42,243 bases of DNA from Methanosarcinaceae archaeon (GCA_030611265.1 JAUWQD010000022.1:1-42243), one strand, 5' to 3'; numbered from the stretch's first letter, positions 17,304-27,169 are shown. Made by a program: numbers and translations. Notes: a model not told the origin generated them from the sequence alone.

Positions 17304-18446
17304 ATGTCCACTAAACGTGATTATTACGAAATACTCGGAGTCTCCAAAGATGCGTCAGAAGCGGAGCTTAAGAAAGTATACCGCAAGCTTGCCATGAAAT
17401 ACCATCCTGACAAGAACAAAGAGGCTGATGCAGAAGAAAAGTTCAAGGAGATATCCGAAGCATACGCAGTCCTGTCTGATACGGAAAAAAGGTCAGAATA
17501 TGATAGGTTCGGACATGCTGGTATAGATGGACACTACAGTACAGAAGATATATTCCGCAACGCCGATTTTGGTGGTGGACTTGGCGACATCTTTGACATG
17601 TTCTTTGGAGGGGGAGGCGGTGGCAGAGGATGTCGAAGACAGGGTCCAATGCGAGGTTCAGACCTGCGATATGACCTTTCGATCACGCTGAAGGATGCAG
17701 CATTTGGAACCGAGACAAAAATCAATATTCCAAGAGCTGAGAACTGTGAAACCTGCGGCGGAAGCGGTGCAAAGAAAGGAACAAGTCCAAAAACCTGTTC
17801 CACCTGTCGCGGAAGCGGGCAGATAAATCGTGCACAGAACACGCCGTTTGGGCGTTTTATGACAACTGCTACCTGTAATGTATGTCATGGAAAAGGGCAG
17901 ATGATCGAATCCCCATGTCCTGCATGTAAAGGCACAGGCAAGACAAAGAAGGTTCGCAAGATATCTGTGAAAGTGCCTGCCGGTGCAGATACCGGTATGC
18001 GCTTAAAAGTGCGTGGCGAGGGAGAAGCCGGAAGTACGGGTGCTCCACCGGGTGACCTTTACGTAGTGATACACGTCAAACCACACGGTAAATTCGAGCG
18101 TGTGGGCGATGACATTGTATGTGAAATACCGATCTCATTTACACAGGCTGCACTTGGGGCTACTGTTATGGTGGATACACTTCACGGCAAGGTCAAGATG
18201 CACGTGCCAAAGGGGACACAGACACATTCCGTCTTCAGGTTAAAGGGGAAAGGAATCCCTCACATGCACGGATATGGACAGGGCGACCAGCATGTAAGAG
18301 TTATTGTAAAGACTCCGGCCAAGTTAACAAGTGACCAAAAGCGCTTGCTTGAAGAACTTGAGAAAACAAGCACCGGTGGTGATTCGCATGCAAACAAGGG
18401 CGGAAAAGGTTTATTCAACAAAGTGAAAGGCGCGTTTGAGGCATAG
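17304..18446 (+). CDS. dnaJ: DnaJ (Hsp40) co-chaperone
   Basis: A 380-residue type I DnaJ. The J domain ([19 protein letters not shown], with KYHPDKN at about 30-36) stimulates DnaK ATPase. A Gly-rich segment ([10 protein letters not shown]) follows, then four zinc-binding CxxCxGxG-type repeats: [24 protein letters not shown] and CPACKGTG, between about residues 148 and 215. Two C-terminal beta-sandwich domains carry the substrate sites. Start ATG 17304. It completes the chaperone set downstream of dnaK; a T-rich stretch after 18460 may end transcription. Confidence 0.97.
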   Translation: MSTKRDYYEILGVSKDASEAELKKVYRKLAMKYHPDKNKEADAEEKFKEISEAYAVLSDTEKRSEYDRFGHAGIDGHYSTEDIFRNADFGGGLGDIFDMFFGGGGGGRGCRRQGPMRGSDLRYDLSITLKDAAFGTETKINIPRAENCETCGGSGAKKGTSPKTCSTCRGSGQINRAQNTPFGRFMTTATCNVCHGKGQMIESPCPACKGTGKTKKVRKISVKVPAGADTGMRLKVRGEGEAGSTGAPPGDLYVVIHVKPHGKFERVGDDIVCEIPISFTQAALGATVMVDTLHGKVKMHVPKGTQTHSVFRLKGKGIPHMHGYGQGDQHVRVIVKTPAKLTSDQKRLLEELEKTSTGGDSHANKGGKGLFNKVKGAFEA

Positions 18447-18831
18447 TTTCTCAAGCCAGATATATTTTTTTAGTTTCTCTTTGTTTCTCTTTAACATTGT
18501 GTAGGTAATACCACTATTCAGGATATATTGTCAAACATGGAATAGCATTGCCTGAATTAATGGACAGGATGAATGGGATTGACAGGATGTAAGTGGTTTG
18601 CCCCATACTGTTAATCCCATCTAATATTAATCAACTCAACATTGGGGTGATCCTATTTTTATCTTGTAAAACGGGTATTGAATGCCGATTTCTATGAACT
18701 TCTTATTTTTTGTTTGAATTATTGTGTTCACAGAGTAAAGTTTAAACACTAATACTGATTATAAGACGTATTCCATGATATGAACTATTTATTTTATTTA
18801 TGAGATTATTCCATCTGTTCGAGGAAATGTT
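18447..18831. other. Gene-free gap upstream of the trk duplication
   Basis: No credible gene. Contents: a T-rich stretch after dnaJ (about 18465-18500); the short direct repeat GACAGGATG at 18563 and 18581; an 8-bp inverted repeat ATGGGATT/AATCCCAT (18573-18580 and 18613-18620); and, from 18732, the first copy of the duplicated trk leader (AGAGTAAA, then AATACTGATTATAAG) that recurs at 21593. The trkA promoter probably lies in the AT-rich stretch about 18780-18800. Confidence 0.6.
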
Positions 18832-20166
18832 ATGAAAATTGTCATCGTTGGTGCAGGGGAAGTAGGATATCACATTGCAAAATCCCTATACCTTACAAAC
18901 GACGTAGTCATCATTGATGATGATGAAGAAGCATGCCAGAGGGCTGATGATCTGGATGTACAGATTATACAGGGCAACGGCGCAAATGTGTCAATTCTTT
19001 CAAATGTTCTGAAAAATGCCGATCTTTTGGTTGCAGTTACGGGAAATGACGAGGTGAACATTGTTGCATGTATGGCTTCTAAACTGATAGTTGAAGGCAC
19101 TAGGCCCATAAAAACAATAGCAAGGGTTACCAATCCTGATTATATTGATAAGCCTGTTGCAAAACGGACGCAGATTGGTATTGATACCATGATCTGCCCT
19201 GAACTTGCCCTGGCATCAGAGGTCGCTGATGTTCTATCTATTCCTTCTGCCATTGATGCAGAGGTTTTTGCAGAAGGGAAAGTGGAAATGATGGAATTTG
19301 TGGTCACACCAGACAATATACTTGTCGGAAAAGAGATGCAAGATCTCCAATTATCGGACTGTTGTATTGTAAGTGCACTTTTTAGGGATGCTGAAGTCAT
19401 TATTCCACATGGGTCTGATACAATAAAAGCGAACGACCACATGGTAGTAATTGGAAAACCCGATGCCATGAAGGATATTCGCGGACTTTTTGGTGAAGTT
19501 TCCGGCAAGCGCAGCAAGATCCTTATAATAGGCGGAGGCGTTGTCGGATTCTATCTCGCAAATCTGATCAACAAAAATGATGTGAATCTTAAGATAATCG
19601 ATAACAACAGGGAACGCTGTGAATGTGTGGCTGATACTCTACCAGATGTTCTGGTGCTTCATGGTGACGGCACAGATGTGAACCTGTTAAAAGAAGAAGG
19701 AGTACACGAAATGGACGTTGTCATCGCGGTAACAGATAGTGATGAAAAAAATATGTTGTGTGCACTTTTGTCAAAGCAGCTCGGTGCGAAAAAAGTTATT
19801 GCAAGAGCTGACAGGTCCGAATATGTTCCGCTTTTTGAGATGGTGGGCGTTGATAGTGCCATAAGTCCAAGGGAAGCAACTGTTAACGAAGTGTTAAAAT
19901 TGACAATGGGAACCGGTATCGAAGCACTTACAACTATCGAAGGTGAAAAAGCCGACATAATTGAATATACAGCATTAAAGAAATCAAAGATCGTAGGTAA
20001 ACCTTTGAAAAAGGTTAAATTCCCGACAGGAGCAATTGTAAGCATGGTCGTTCATGAAGATGAAACAATTGTCCCTCGTGGAGATTACACAATTGAAGAA
20101 GGTGATCGTGTAGTGGTATTTTCATTACCATCTGCAGTTAAAGATGTGGAACGCATGTTCAAATAG
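18832..20166 (+). CDS. trkA: TrkA, NAD-binding regulator of potassium uptake (copy 1)
   Basis: A 444-residue protein with two RCK units. Each unit has a Rossmann NAD-binding domain (IVIVGAGEVGYHIAKSL at residue 2 and ILIIGGGVVGFYLANLI near 229) and a TrkA-C ligand-binding domain (FVVTPDNILVGKEM and TALKKSKIVGKPL). TrkA sits on the cytoplasmic face of TrkH and gates K+ flow in response to nucleotides. It is 5 bp (or 14 bp, by the preferred trkH start) upstream of trkH. Compared with copy 2, long blocks are identical (for example around 19360-19500) while others vary. Confidence 0.95.
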   Translation: MKIVIVGAGEVGYHIAKSLYLTNDVVIIDDDEEACQRADDLDVQIIQGNGANVSILSNVLKNADLLVAVTGNDEVNIVACMASKLIVEGTRPIKTIARVTNPDYIDKPVAKRTQIGIDTMICPELALASEVADVLSIPSAIDAEVFAEGKVEMMEFVVTPDNILVGKEMQDLQLSDCCIVSALFRDAEVIIPHGSDTIKANDHMVVIGKPDAMKDIRGLFGEVSGKRSKILIIGGGVVGFYLANLINKNDVNLKIIDNNRERCECVADTLPDVLVLHGDGTDVNLLKEEGVHEMDVVIAVTDSDEKNMLCALLSKQLGAKKVIARADRSEYVPLFEMVGVDSAISPREATVNEVLKLTMGTGIEALTTIEGEKADIIEYTALKKSKIVGKPLKKVKFPTGAIVSMVVHEDETIVPRGDYTIEEGDRVVVFSLPSAVKDVERMFK

Positions 20167-20180
20167 ATCCAGTGGTTCTT

Positions 20181-21599
20181 ATGAATTATAAGATAGTCCT
20201 TAATGTTTTGGGTGGGTTGCTCCGTTTTCTCGGACTGATAATGGTTGTACCACTATTGGTTGCATATTATTATGACGAATCATTATATCCATTCATTGTT
20301 GCAGTTGTAGTGACTGGTCTTACAGGGATTATTCTTTCACTTAAATATAAGTCAGATGAAGAATGGAAAACAAGAGATGGATTTGCGATCGTGTCTCTTG
20401 GATGGCTTGCAGCAGCCGCTTTTGGTGCGATTCCTTTTGTGTTTGACGGGATTAGCCCCCTAAATGCCTTTTTTGAATCGATGTCAGGTTTTACGACTAC
20501 CGGTGCAACTGTTTTTGTGGATATAGAAAACCATTCAAGGAGTATTCTTTTTTGGCGCAGTATGACCCAATGGATTGGTGGCATGGGAATTATCATGTTG
20601 TTTATTGCTATTCTTCCAAAACTTGGTGTTGCCGGACGTCAGCTGTTTCGTGCTGAAGCTCCCGGCCCTACTGAAGATAAGCTAAAACCAAGGATCAGGG
20701 AGACTGCGAAAATCCTCTGGATGGTCTATGTGGTCATGTCTCTTATCCAGGTTGTATTGTTGATACTTGCTAAAATGTCGGTTTATGATGCGGTTGTCCA
20801 TACATTCACGACCATGGCTTGCGGAGGTTTCTCACCATACGCAGATAGCGTCAAAACATTTAACAGTCCCATGATTGAAGGAATTATAATTCTGTTTATG
20901 TTTCTGGCAGGTGCAAACTTTGCACTTCATTATAAGACGTTGTATTCCAACAAAAAAAGTTTAGTCAATGATAATGAATTTCGTTTCTATGCCTTAATTG
21001 TGCTCTTTGCAACCGGTATTCTTGCCATATTACTGTGGCGAGATATGAATTATACGGTGTTTGATTCGTTGAGATATGCAGTTTTCCAGGTGGTTTCTAT
21101 TGTGACTACAACAGGTTTTGCAACTGTTGATTTTAACCAGTGGTCTGATTCTGCACGGATGGTGCTGTTCACTGTTATGTTCATTGGAGGCTCGGCAGGC
21201 TCAACTGCTGGTGGTATCAAGGTTGTAAGGGTGTTGTTATTGTTAAAATACGGACGTCGTGAATTGTTTAAATCAGTTCACCGAAAAGCGATTAAGCCGA
21301 TCAAGTTGAATGGCAAGACTGTATCAGATGATGTGATGAAATCAATTATTGCTTTTGTTGTGATATATTTAATGATATTTATGTTCAGTTCAGGAATATT
21401 ATCGATACTTGGAATGGATATGATAAGTTCATTGTCCGCATCCATTGCAACACTCGGGAATATTGGCCCGGGATTTAACCTGGTGGGTCCAATGGCGAAT
21501 TATGATATTATACATCCAATTGGAAAACTTGTGCTTATTACAAATATGTGGATTGGACGGCTTGAAGTGTATACAGTGATTGTGATGCTTATAGAGTAA
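20181..21599 (+). CDS. trkH: TrkH potassium uptake channel subunit (copy 1, altered C-terminus)
   Basis: A 472-residue membrane protein of the TrkH/KtrB family with about ten membrane helices and four pore loops. Filter-region segments: FTTTGATV, TTMACGGFSPY, VTTTGFATVDF and TLGNIGPGFN. It conducts K+ together with TrkA. I use ATG 20181 (MNYKIVLN), which aligns with copy 2, rather than GTG 20172. The C-terminus stops at EVYTVIVMLIE; copy 2 continues with TPEFWKR, a conserved-looking end. The missing residues result from the duplication junction, where the leader of unit 2 supplies the stop. The truncation is small and probably tolerated. Confidence 0.93.
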   Translation: MNYKIVLNVLGGLLRFLGLIMVVPLLVAYYYDESLYPFIVAVVVTGLTGIILSLKYKSDEEWKTRDGFAIVSLGWLAAAAFGAIPFVFDGISPLNAFFESMSGFTTTGATVFVDIENHSRSILFWRSMTQWIGGMGIIMLFIAILPKLGVAGRQLFRAEAPGPTEDKLKPRIRETAKILWMVYVVMSLIQVVLLILAKMSVYDAVVHTFTTMACGGFSPYADSVKTFNSPMIEGIIILFMFLAGANFALHYKTLYSNKKSLVNDNEFRFYALIVLFATGILAILLWRDMNYTVFDSLRYAVFQVVSIVTTTGFATVDFNQWSDSARMVLFTVMFIGGSAGSTAGGIKVVRVLLLLKYGRRELFKSVHRKAIKPIKLNGKTVSDDVMKSIIAFVVIYLMIFMFSSGILSILGMDMISSLSASIATLGNIGPGFNLVGPMANYDIIHPIGKLVLITNMWIGRLEVYTVIVMLIE

Positions 21600-21691
21600 A
21601 CTTTAAAACTAATACTGATTATAAGATGTATTCTATAATGTGAACTGTTTATTTTATTTTTTGGATTATTCCATCTGTTCGAGGAAATATT

Positions 21692-23026
21692 ATGAAAATT
21701 GTCATCGTTGGTGCAGGGGAAGTAGGTTATCACATTGCAAAATCCCTTTACCTTACAAATGACGTAGTCATCATTGATGAGAATCAAGAAGCATGCCAGA
21801 GGGTTGATGAACTTGATGTACAGGTTGTACAAGGCAACGGTGCAAATGTATCAATACTTGTAAACGCTTTAGTAGATACTGATCTTTTGGTTGCCGTGAC
21901 TGGCAATGATGAAGTTAACATAGTTGCATGTATGGCTTCTAAACTTCTCGTTGAAGGTAAAAAACCAATCAAAACAATAGCAAGGGTCACCAATCCTGAT
22001 TACATAGACAAGCCTGTTGCAAAACGGACGCAGATTGGTATTGATACAATGATCTGTCCTGAACTTGCTCTCGCATCAGAAGTGGCTGATTTGCTGTCCA
22101 TTCCTTCTGCCATTGATGCGGAGATTTTTGCAGATGGGAAAGTGGAAATGATGGAATTTGTGGTAAGACCTGAAAATACGCTTGTTGGAAAACATATGCA
22201 TGATCTTCAATTGTCCGATTGTTGTATTGTAAGTGCACTTTTTAGGGATGCTGAAGTCATTATTCCACATGGGTCTGACACAATAAAAGCGAACGACCAC
22301 ATGGTAGTAATTGGAAAACCCGATGCCATGAAGGATATTCGCGGACTTTTTGGTGAAGTTTCCGGCAAGCGTAGCAGGATCATGGTAATCGGCGGAGGTG
22401 TTGTGGGATTTTATCTCGCAAAGTTGATCAACAAAAATGATATGGATCTTAAAATCATCGATAACAATAGGGAACGGTGTGAATGTGTTGCTGATATTTT
22501 GACGGATGTTTTGGTACTTCATGGTGACGGGACAGATGTGAACCTGTTAAAAGAAGAAGGAGTACACGAAATGGACGTGGTTATCGCAGCCACAGACAGC
22601 GATGAGAAGAATATGTTGTGTGCACTTCTGTCAAAGCAACTTGGTGCGAAAAAAGTTATTGCAAGAGCTGACAGGTCCGAATATGTTCCGCTTTTTGAGA
22701 TGGTGGGTGTTGACAGTGCCATAAGTCCAAGGGAAGCAACTGTTAACGAAGTGTTAAAATTGACAATGGGAACCGGTATCGAAGCACTTACAACTATTGA
22801 AGGTGAAAAAGCAGACATAATTGAATATACGGCATTAAAGAGATCAAAGATCGTAGGCAAACCTTTGAAAAATATAAAATTCCCCGTGGGTGCCATTGTC
22901 AGCATGGTTGTTCACAAAAATGAAACGATTGTCCCTCGTGGTGATTACGTAATCGAAGAAGGTGATCATGTTGTGGTATTTTCATTATTATCTGCAGTTA
23001 AAGATGTTGAACGCATGTTCAAATAG
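21692..23026 (+). CDS. trkA: TrkA, NAD-binding regulator of potassium uptake (copy 2)
   Basis: A 444-residue paralogue of the gene at 18832, about 91% identical by hand count, with the same two RCK units. Changes cluster in the first Rossmann domain (IIDENQEACQRVDELDVQVV against IIDDDEEACQRADDLDVQII) and in the first TrkA-C domain (VVRPENTLVGKHMHDLQ). Both NAD motifs (GAGEVG, GGGVVG) are intact, so it should be functional. Differences near the ligand sites could give the two copies distinct effector responses. The leader is duplicated as well, so both units may share regulation. Confidence 0.95.
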   Translation: MKIVIVGAGEVGYHIAKSLYLTNDVVIIDENQEACQRVDELDVQVVQGNGANVSILVNALVDTDLLVAVTGNDEVNIVACMASKLLVEGKKPIKTIARVTNPDYIDKPVAKRTQIGIDTMICPELALASEVADLLSIPSAIDAEIFADGKVEMMEFVVRPENTLVGKHMHDLQLSDCCIVSALFRDAEVIIPHGSDTIKANDHMVVIGKPDAMKDIRGLFGEVSGKRSRIMVIGGGVVGFYLAKLINKNDMDLKIIDNNRERCECVADILTDVLVLHGDGTDVNLLKEEGVHEMDVVIAATDSDEKNMLCALLSKQLGAKKVIARADRSEYVPLFEMVGVDSAISPREATVNEVLKLTMGTGIEALTTIEGEKADIIEYTALKRSKIVGKPLKNIKFPVGAIVSMVVHKNETIVPRGDYVIEEGDHVVVFSLLSAVKDVERMFK

Positions 23027-23040
23027 ATCCAGTGATTCTG

Positions 23041-24474
23041 ATGAATTATAAGATAGTCCTTAATATTCTTGGTCTTTTGCTCCGTTTTCTCGGACTGGTA
23101 ATGATTGTACCACTATTGGTTGCATATTATTATGACGAATCATTGTATCCATTTATTGTTGCAATTGCAGTGACCGGTTTTACAGGTATTGTTCTTTCAC
23201 TTAAATATAGGTCAGATGAAGAATGGAAAACAAGAGATGGATTTGCGATCGTGTCTCTTGGATGGTTTGCAGCAGCCGCTTTTGGTGCCATTCCTTATGT
23301 ATTTGAAGGGATTAGCCCATTAAATGCCCTTTTTGAATCCATGTCAGGTTTTACAGCCACCGGTGCAACTGTTCTTGTAGATATAGAAAGCCATTCACGG
23401 AGTATTCTTTTTTGGCGCAGTATGACCCAATGGCTTGGTGGTATGGGAATTATCATGTTGTTTATTGCTATTCTTCCAAAACTTGGTGTTGCCGGACGTC
23501 AGTTGTTTCGTGCTGAAGCTCCGGGTCCTACTGAAGATAAGCTAAAACCAAGGATCAGGGAGACTGCGAAAATCCTCTGGCTGGTCTATGTGGTCATGTC
23601 TTTTATTCAGGTTGTATTGTTGATACTTGCTAAAATGTCGGTCTATGATGCGGTTCTCCATACATTCACGACTATGGCTTGCGGAGGTTTCTCACCATAC
23701 GCAGATAGCGTTAAAGCATTTAACAGTCCCATGATTGAAGGCATTATTATTCTGTTTATGTTTCTGGCAGGTGCAAACTTTGCACTTCATTATAAGACGC
23801 TGTATTCCAACAAAAAAAGTTTAGTCAATGATAATGAATTTATATTCTATGCCTCAATTGTGCTCTTTGCAACCGGTATTCTTGCCATATTACTGTGGCG
23901 TGATATGGATTATACGGTATTTGATTCGTTGAGATATGCAGTTTTCCATGTGATCTCTATTATCACTACAACAGGTTTTGCAACTATTGACTTTAACCTG
24001 TGGTCTGATTCTGCACGAATGGTGCTGTTCACTCTTATGTTCATTGGAGGCTCGGCAGGCTCAACTGCTGGTGGTATCAAGGTTGTAAGAATATTGCTGA
24101 TGTTGAAATTTGGACGTCGTGAATTGTTTAAATTAATTCACCGAAAAGCGATCAAGCCGATCAAGTTCAATGGTAGAACCGTGCCAGACGATGTTATGAA
24201 ATCGATTGTTGCTTTTCTAGTGATCTATTTTGTGTTATTTATATTCAGTTCAGTAATATTGTCGATACTTGGAATGGATATAATAAGTTCATTGACCGCG
24301 TCCATTGGAACACTCGGGAATGTTGGTCCAGGCTTTAATCTGGTGGGTCCAATGGCGAATTATGACATTGTACATCCAATTGGAAAACTTGTGCTTATTA
24401 CAAATATGTGGATTGGACGGCTCGAAGTGTTCACTGTGATCGTGATACTGACACCGGAATTCTGGAAAAGATGA
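23041..24474 (+). CDS. trkH: TrkH potassium uptake channel subunit (copy 2)
   Basis: A 477-residue TrkH with the complete C-terminus ending TPEFWKR, which identifies this as the intact original 3' end. It is about 89% identical to copy 1. The first pore loop reads FTATGATV rather than FTTTGATV; this Thr-to-Ala change is next to the selectivity filter and might alter ion preference or rate. Other filter segments are conserved. Start ATG 23041 chosen; an in-frame GTG at 23032 is possible. It is convergent with the geranylgeranyl reductase gene. Confidence 0.94.
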   Translation: MNYKIVLNILGLLLRFLGLVMIVPLLVAYYYDESLYPFIVAIAVTGFTGIVLSLKYRSDEEWKTRDGFAIVSLGWFAAAAFGAIPYVFEGISPLNALFESMSGFTATGATVLVDIESHSRSILFWRSMTQWLGGMGIIMLFIAILPKLGVAGRQLFRAEAPGPTEDKLKPRIRETAKILWLVYVVMSFIQVVLLILAKMSVYDAVLHTFTTMACGGFSPYADSVKAFNSPMIEGIIILFMFLAGANFALHYKTLYSNKKSLVNDNEFIFYASIVLFATGILAILLWRDMDYTVFDSLRYAVFHVISIITTTGFATIDFNLWSDSARMVLFTLMFIGGSAGSTAGGIKVVRILLMLKFGRRELFKLIHRKAIKPIKFNGRTVPDDVMKSIVAFLVIYFVLFIFSSVILSILGMDIISSLTASIGTLGNVGPGFNLVGPMANYDIVHPIGKLVLITNMWIGRLEVFTVIVILTPEFWKR

Positions 24475-24574
24475 TGGAATAAGTATAAATTCTAAAACGT
24501 AAGGTCAGACTGAATTTTAGCAACAGGTTGAAGGCGTTTTTTACTAAATACCGCCACAACCCTGATACTCATAG

Positions 24575-25801
24575 TTAATCGTTAAATTCACGCTTAAAAT
24601 CGAGATCGTTCACCAAAATATCCTTGAATAATACCCTCAGATCCCACAGTAGTTTCTTGTTCGCTTTGAAAAGCGCATACAAAAGATCTAAAAGGCTCAT
24701 ACTGGTGAAATTCACATCCTTCAGGGAATATGCGAGTGAGTTCAAATCTTCATCTGAGAATTTGACAAATGCCTCTTTAACTATGAGACCATTATCAATC
24801 TCATGTCCAATCGTTGAACGCCACATTTTTTCGTACTCTTGCAGCATATTCGTTGAAACATCTCCCGATTCAATAGCTTTAACAGCAACGTCTGCTGCAA
24901 TCTTTGCAGCATCCATTGCATTGATGATACCGCCGCCCGTGATTGGATCGGACTGCCTTGCAGCATCACCCACAAGCATGAGCCCGTTTGCAATTGTACG
25001 CTCAATTGTACCGCTAACAGGTACTCCTCCAACGACCATTTCAATGATCTTCCCATCGGGCATGTGTTTATTGACAAAATCAGTAAGTAACGCCTCTGCT
25101 CTTTTTTCACCGGACTTACTTCCCAGTATGCCTATGCCCACGTTCGCCTGATTCTTGCCTTTTGGGAATATCCATATATAACCCGCAGGTGCAACCTCAT
25201 TTCCAAGATAGAACACGCAATAGTCCTGATCGACCTCAATACCTGCGATCAAAAATTGAACACATGTCTCTATATCTGAAGGTTTCAAGGATGTGTCAAT
25301 GCCTGCCCACCTACCCACTTTTGATTCGACACCATCAGCACCGATCACGATCTTGGCACGTATATCGGATTCCTCACCCAGATGCATGACCTTAACACCA
25401 CAAACAGTATCGTCTTCAATAATAAGTCCGGTCGCGCGGGTCTTGACCATTACATCCGCACCGGCACATGCAGCTTCATTGGCAAGTGCCCTGTCAAACA
25501 GCTTACGTTCAAGCACATATCCAACTTCCCCGCCGGAAACCTCTTCTGCCATCTCGACTCTTGTCCCATCAGGTGAGAATATGCGGGAACCTTTGACGTC
25601 AGCACATATCCAGCGTGGATCAGGTTCAATATGCTGCCTCAGATGAAGTTTTCCAACACCTTCGGCACATCGTACAGGGTCTCCAATTTCCTGGCGTTTT
25701 TCAATAAGCAATACATCAAGACCTTTTTGGGCAGCATTTTTTGCTGCGATAGAACCGGCGGGACCAGCCCCCACAATGACTGCGTCATATTGGTCTTTCA
25801 T
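24575..25801 (-). CDS. Geranylgeranyl reductase (archaeal lipid saturation)
   Basis: A 408-residue FAD-dependent reductase that saturates the double bonds of archaeal geranylgeranyl lipids. The N-terminal FAD motif [18 protein letters not shown] (about 7-24) is followed by PVRCAEGVG, a conserved Cys-containing segment of the family, and the second FAD motif [18 protein letters not shown] (about 275-292). The family is peripheral to the membrane. It overlaps the upstream ferredoxin gene by 4 bp (ATGA), so the two are co-translated. In Methanosarcina acetivorans an adjacent ferredoxin is known to support full reduction of the lipid, which fits this pair. Confidence 0.93.
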   Translation of the reverse strand: MKDQYDAVIVGAGPAGSIAAKNAAQKGLDVLLIEKRQEIGDPVRCAEGVGKLHLRQHIEPDPRWICADVKGSRIFSPDGTRVEMAEEVSGGEVGYVLERKLFDRALANEAACAGADVMVKTRATGLIIEDDTVCGVKVMHLGEESDIRAKIVIGADGVESKVGRWAGIDTSLKPSDIETCVQFLIAGIEVDQDYCVFYLGNEVAPAGYIWIFPKGKNQANVGIGILGSKSGEKRAEALLTDFVNKHMPDGKIIEMVVGGVPVSGTIERTIANGLMLVGDAARQSDPITGGGIINAMDAAKIAADVAVKAIESGDVSTNMLQEYEKMWRSTIGHEIDNGLIVKEAFVKFSDEDLNSLAYSLKDVNFTSMSLLDLLYALFKANKKLLWDLRVLFKDILVNDLDFKREFND

Positions 25802-25974
25802 TTGTTCACCTCAATAGCGCCAACAGGACACACTTTAGCACAGATGCCGCAACTTATGCATGTTTCATCTGCTTCGATCCAGGTCTCAATGAGTTCGAGC
25901 GCGCCAGTTGGACAAACTCCAACACATGCGCCGCAATATCCGCACTTGTAACGATTTACGTCAATAGTCAACAA
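25798..25974 (-). CDS. 2[4Fe-4S] ferredoxin, electron donor for geranylgeranyl reductase
   Basis: A 58-residue ferredoxin. The two cluster motifs are [12 protein letters not shown] and [12 protein letters not shown], each CxxCxxCxxxCP. The reading frame begins at a TTG (25974-25972, or the next TTG at 25971-25969) since a stop precedes it and no ATG is available. GGGTGAT, a good Shine-Dalgarno match, lies immediately upstream and itself sits in the palindrome ATCACGGGTGAT. The stop overlaps the reductase start (ATGA). The coupling and the known Methanosarcina pair indicate that it feeds electrons to the FAD of the reductase. Confidence 0.9.
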   Translation of the reverse strand: MLTIDVNRYKCGYCGACVGVCPTGALELIETWIEADETCISCGICAKVCPVGAIEVNK

Positions 25975-26057
25975 TAATCACCCGTGATAACAAATATGAT
26001 AAAATATTTAAGTACTCATGTTTAGATAAATGTTGTGTTGATGAGTGATGCATGCCA

Positions 26058-26124
26058 AAACAGTTGAGTGCCTGCCACCCGATGGGTAGCAGGTAACGCA
26101 GATGCGCTACGCGTCGGACTGTTT
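26058..26124. other. Compact GC-rich structured element, possible RNA
   Basis: In the 450-bp gap between the ferredoxin and secE, AAACAGT (26058-26064) pairs with ACTGTTT (26118-26124) and encloses a strong hairpin: CCTGC (26071-26075) with GCAGG (26089-26093), plus ACCC (26077-26080) with GGGT (26084-26087). An alternative pairing GTAGC (26086-26090)/GCTAC (26105-26109) excludes the first. GATGCGCTACGC within it also occurs at 7174-7185. It is not a tRNA. The rest of the gap is AT-rich with the secE promoter near its end. Confidence 0.35.
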
Positions 26125-26424
26125 GATTTCAGGGATGTTGTTTGGATTTATTGAAGATAACCCAGAATGTTTATGCTGAAGATTCTTGATTCAGCAAGAA
26201 TAAATACGATTAAAAGCCAAATGAGATGTACGGAAAGTAAGTTACAAAGTTGGTCACATCAGGAAATTATAAAAAGGTTAGCAGATTCAATCGAAAGGTA
26301 TTTTATGGTGTAAACTATTTAGTTCGCCCTACATTCTATGTGATTGTAACACCAATCACGTTAGTTTGACATTATATATCATTAATCAATAATCAATTTA
26401 TCATACAACCGGTTGTGAATAGTT

Positions 26425-26628
26425 TTGGCAGAAGGCACATTTAATTTAAGCAATATAAACGTCAGTAAGACACTAAAATCGTACTTGAGGGTACTCAAGT
26501 TGACCAAGAAACCGTCAAGGCAAGAATTCTTTATGATCTCAAAGGTTGCGGGTGCAGGTATTATCCTTATAGGGTTTGTTGGTTTTACTATCTATGTGTT
26601 ACTAACAGAAGTTCCTAAGTGGATGTAA
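26425..26628 (+). CDS. secE: SecE, protein translocase subunit gamma
   Basis: 67 residues, the usual size for archaeal SecE. A short amphipathic helix (KTLKSYLRVLKLTKKPSRQE, about 13-32) lies along the membrane and one transmembrane helix follows (about 41-62). SecE clamps SecY in the Sec61-type channel. A stop precedes the frame, leaving TTG at 26425 as the start (MAEGTFNL); later Met residues would remove the amphipathic helix. It is followed after 5 bp by spt5, an order conserved in many archaea. Confidence 0.9.
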   Translation: MAEGTFNLSNINVSKTLKSYLRVLKLTKKPSRQEFFMISKVAGAGIILIGFVGFTIYVLLTEVPKWM

Positions 26629-26633
26629 TTATC

Positions 26634-27098
26634 ATGAGTGACGAATCTGCAATTTTTGTCGTCAAGACGACTGCAAACCAGGAGCGTTCTGTTGCCAATA
26701 TGATGGCAATGGTCGCAAGGAAGGAGCATTTCGATATCAGAGCGATCCTTGTTCCGGATGAACTCAAAGGTTACATACTTGTAGAGGCACCGGATTCCGG
26801 TATTGTTGACCTTACGATCCAAAATGTTGCACATGCGCGAACTGTGGTCAAAGGCCAGTCAAGTCTTGAGGAAGTTTCACATTTCCTTACTCCGAAACCA
26901 ACAGTGACAGGAATAACGGAAGGTGCGATCATTGAGGTCACATCCGGTCCGTTCAAGGGCGAAAAAGCCCGTGTCAAACGAGTGGATGAAGGACATGAGG
27001 AGATCACGGTTGAATTGTTCGATGCAGTTGTACCAATACCTATAACTATTCGTGGAGATACAGTGAGGGTCCTCAAGAAAGATGAAGAGCGTGCTTGA
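26634..27098 (+). CDS. spt5: Spt5/NusG transcription elongation factor
   Basis: 154 residues: an NGN domain (IFVVKTTANQERSVANMMA, KGYILVEAPD) that bridges the RNA polymerase clamp with Spt4, followed by a KOW domain (EGAIIEVTSGPFKGEKARVK, about 99-118). It keeps polymerase processive and couples to ribosomes. I place the start at ATG 26634; the in-frame GTG 26619 would overlap secE. It is the second gene of a translation and secretion cluster. Confidence 0.95.
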   Translation: MSDESAIFVVKTTANQERSVANMMAMVARKEHFDIRAILVPDELKGYILVEAPDSGIVDLTIQNVAHARTVVKGQSSLEEVSHFLTPKPTVTGITEGAIIEVTSGPFKGEKARVKRVDEGHEEITVELFDAVVPIPITIRGDTVRVLKKDEERA

Positions 27099-27169
27099 AG
27101 ATCGGTTAACAGAATAACGTTTTCAGATACAAATAATTAATTATTAAATACACAAATGGTGATACTAAA

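Larger units (their letters stand above)
18732..24452 (+). repeat. Tandem duplication of a 2.86-kb trkA-trkH unit
   Basis: Unit 1 spans about 18732-21592 and unit 2 about 21593-24452. Each has the same leader, trkA and trkH, offset by 2860 bp throughout. Leader landmarks include CCATCTGTTCGAGGAAAT just before each trkA ATG. The junction lies at about 21590: the last codons of the first trkH run straight into the leader sequence AGAGTAAA found at 18732, and the stop of copy 1 is that leader's TAA. By hand count the TrkA copies differ at about 41 of 444 residues and the TrkH copies at about 50 of 470, so the duplication is not an assembly artefact. Confidence 0.9.

Noticed and set aside
18832-23026. 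trkA duplication as an assembly artefact
   Set aside because: The copies differ at many residues and the junction has altered sequence, which a collapsed or duplicated assembly would not create.
25631-25951. Plus-strand 106-residue frame over the ferredoxin region
   Set aside because: The opposite strand encodes a clear ferredoxin with two CxxCxxCxxxCP motifs that overlaps the reductase start.
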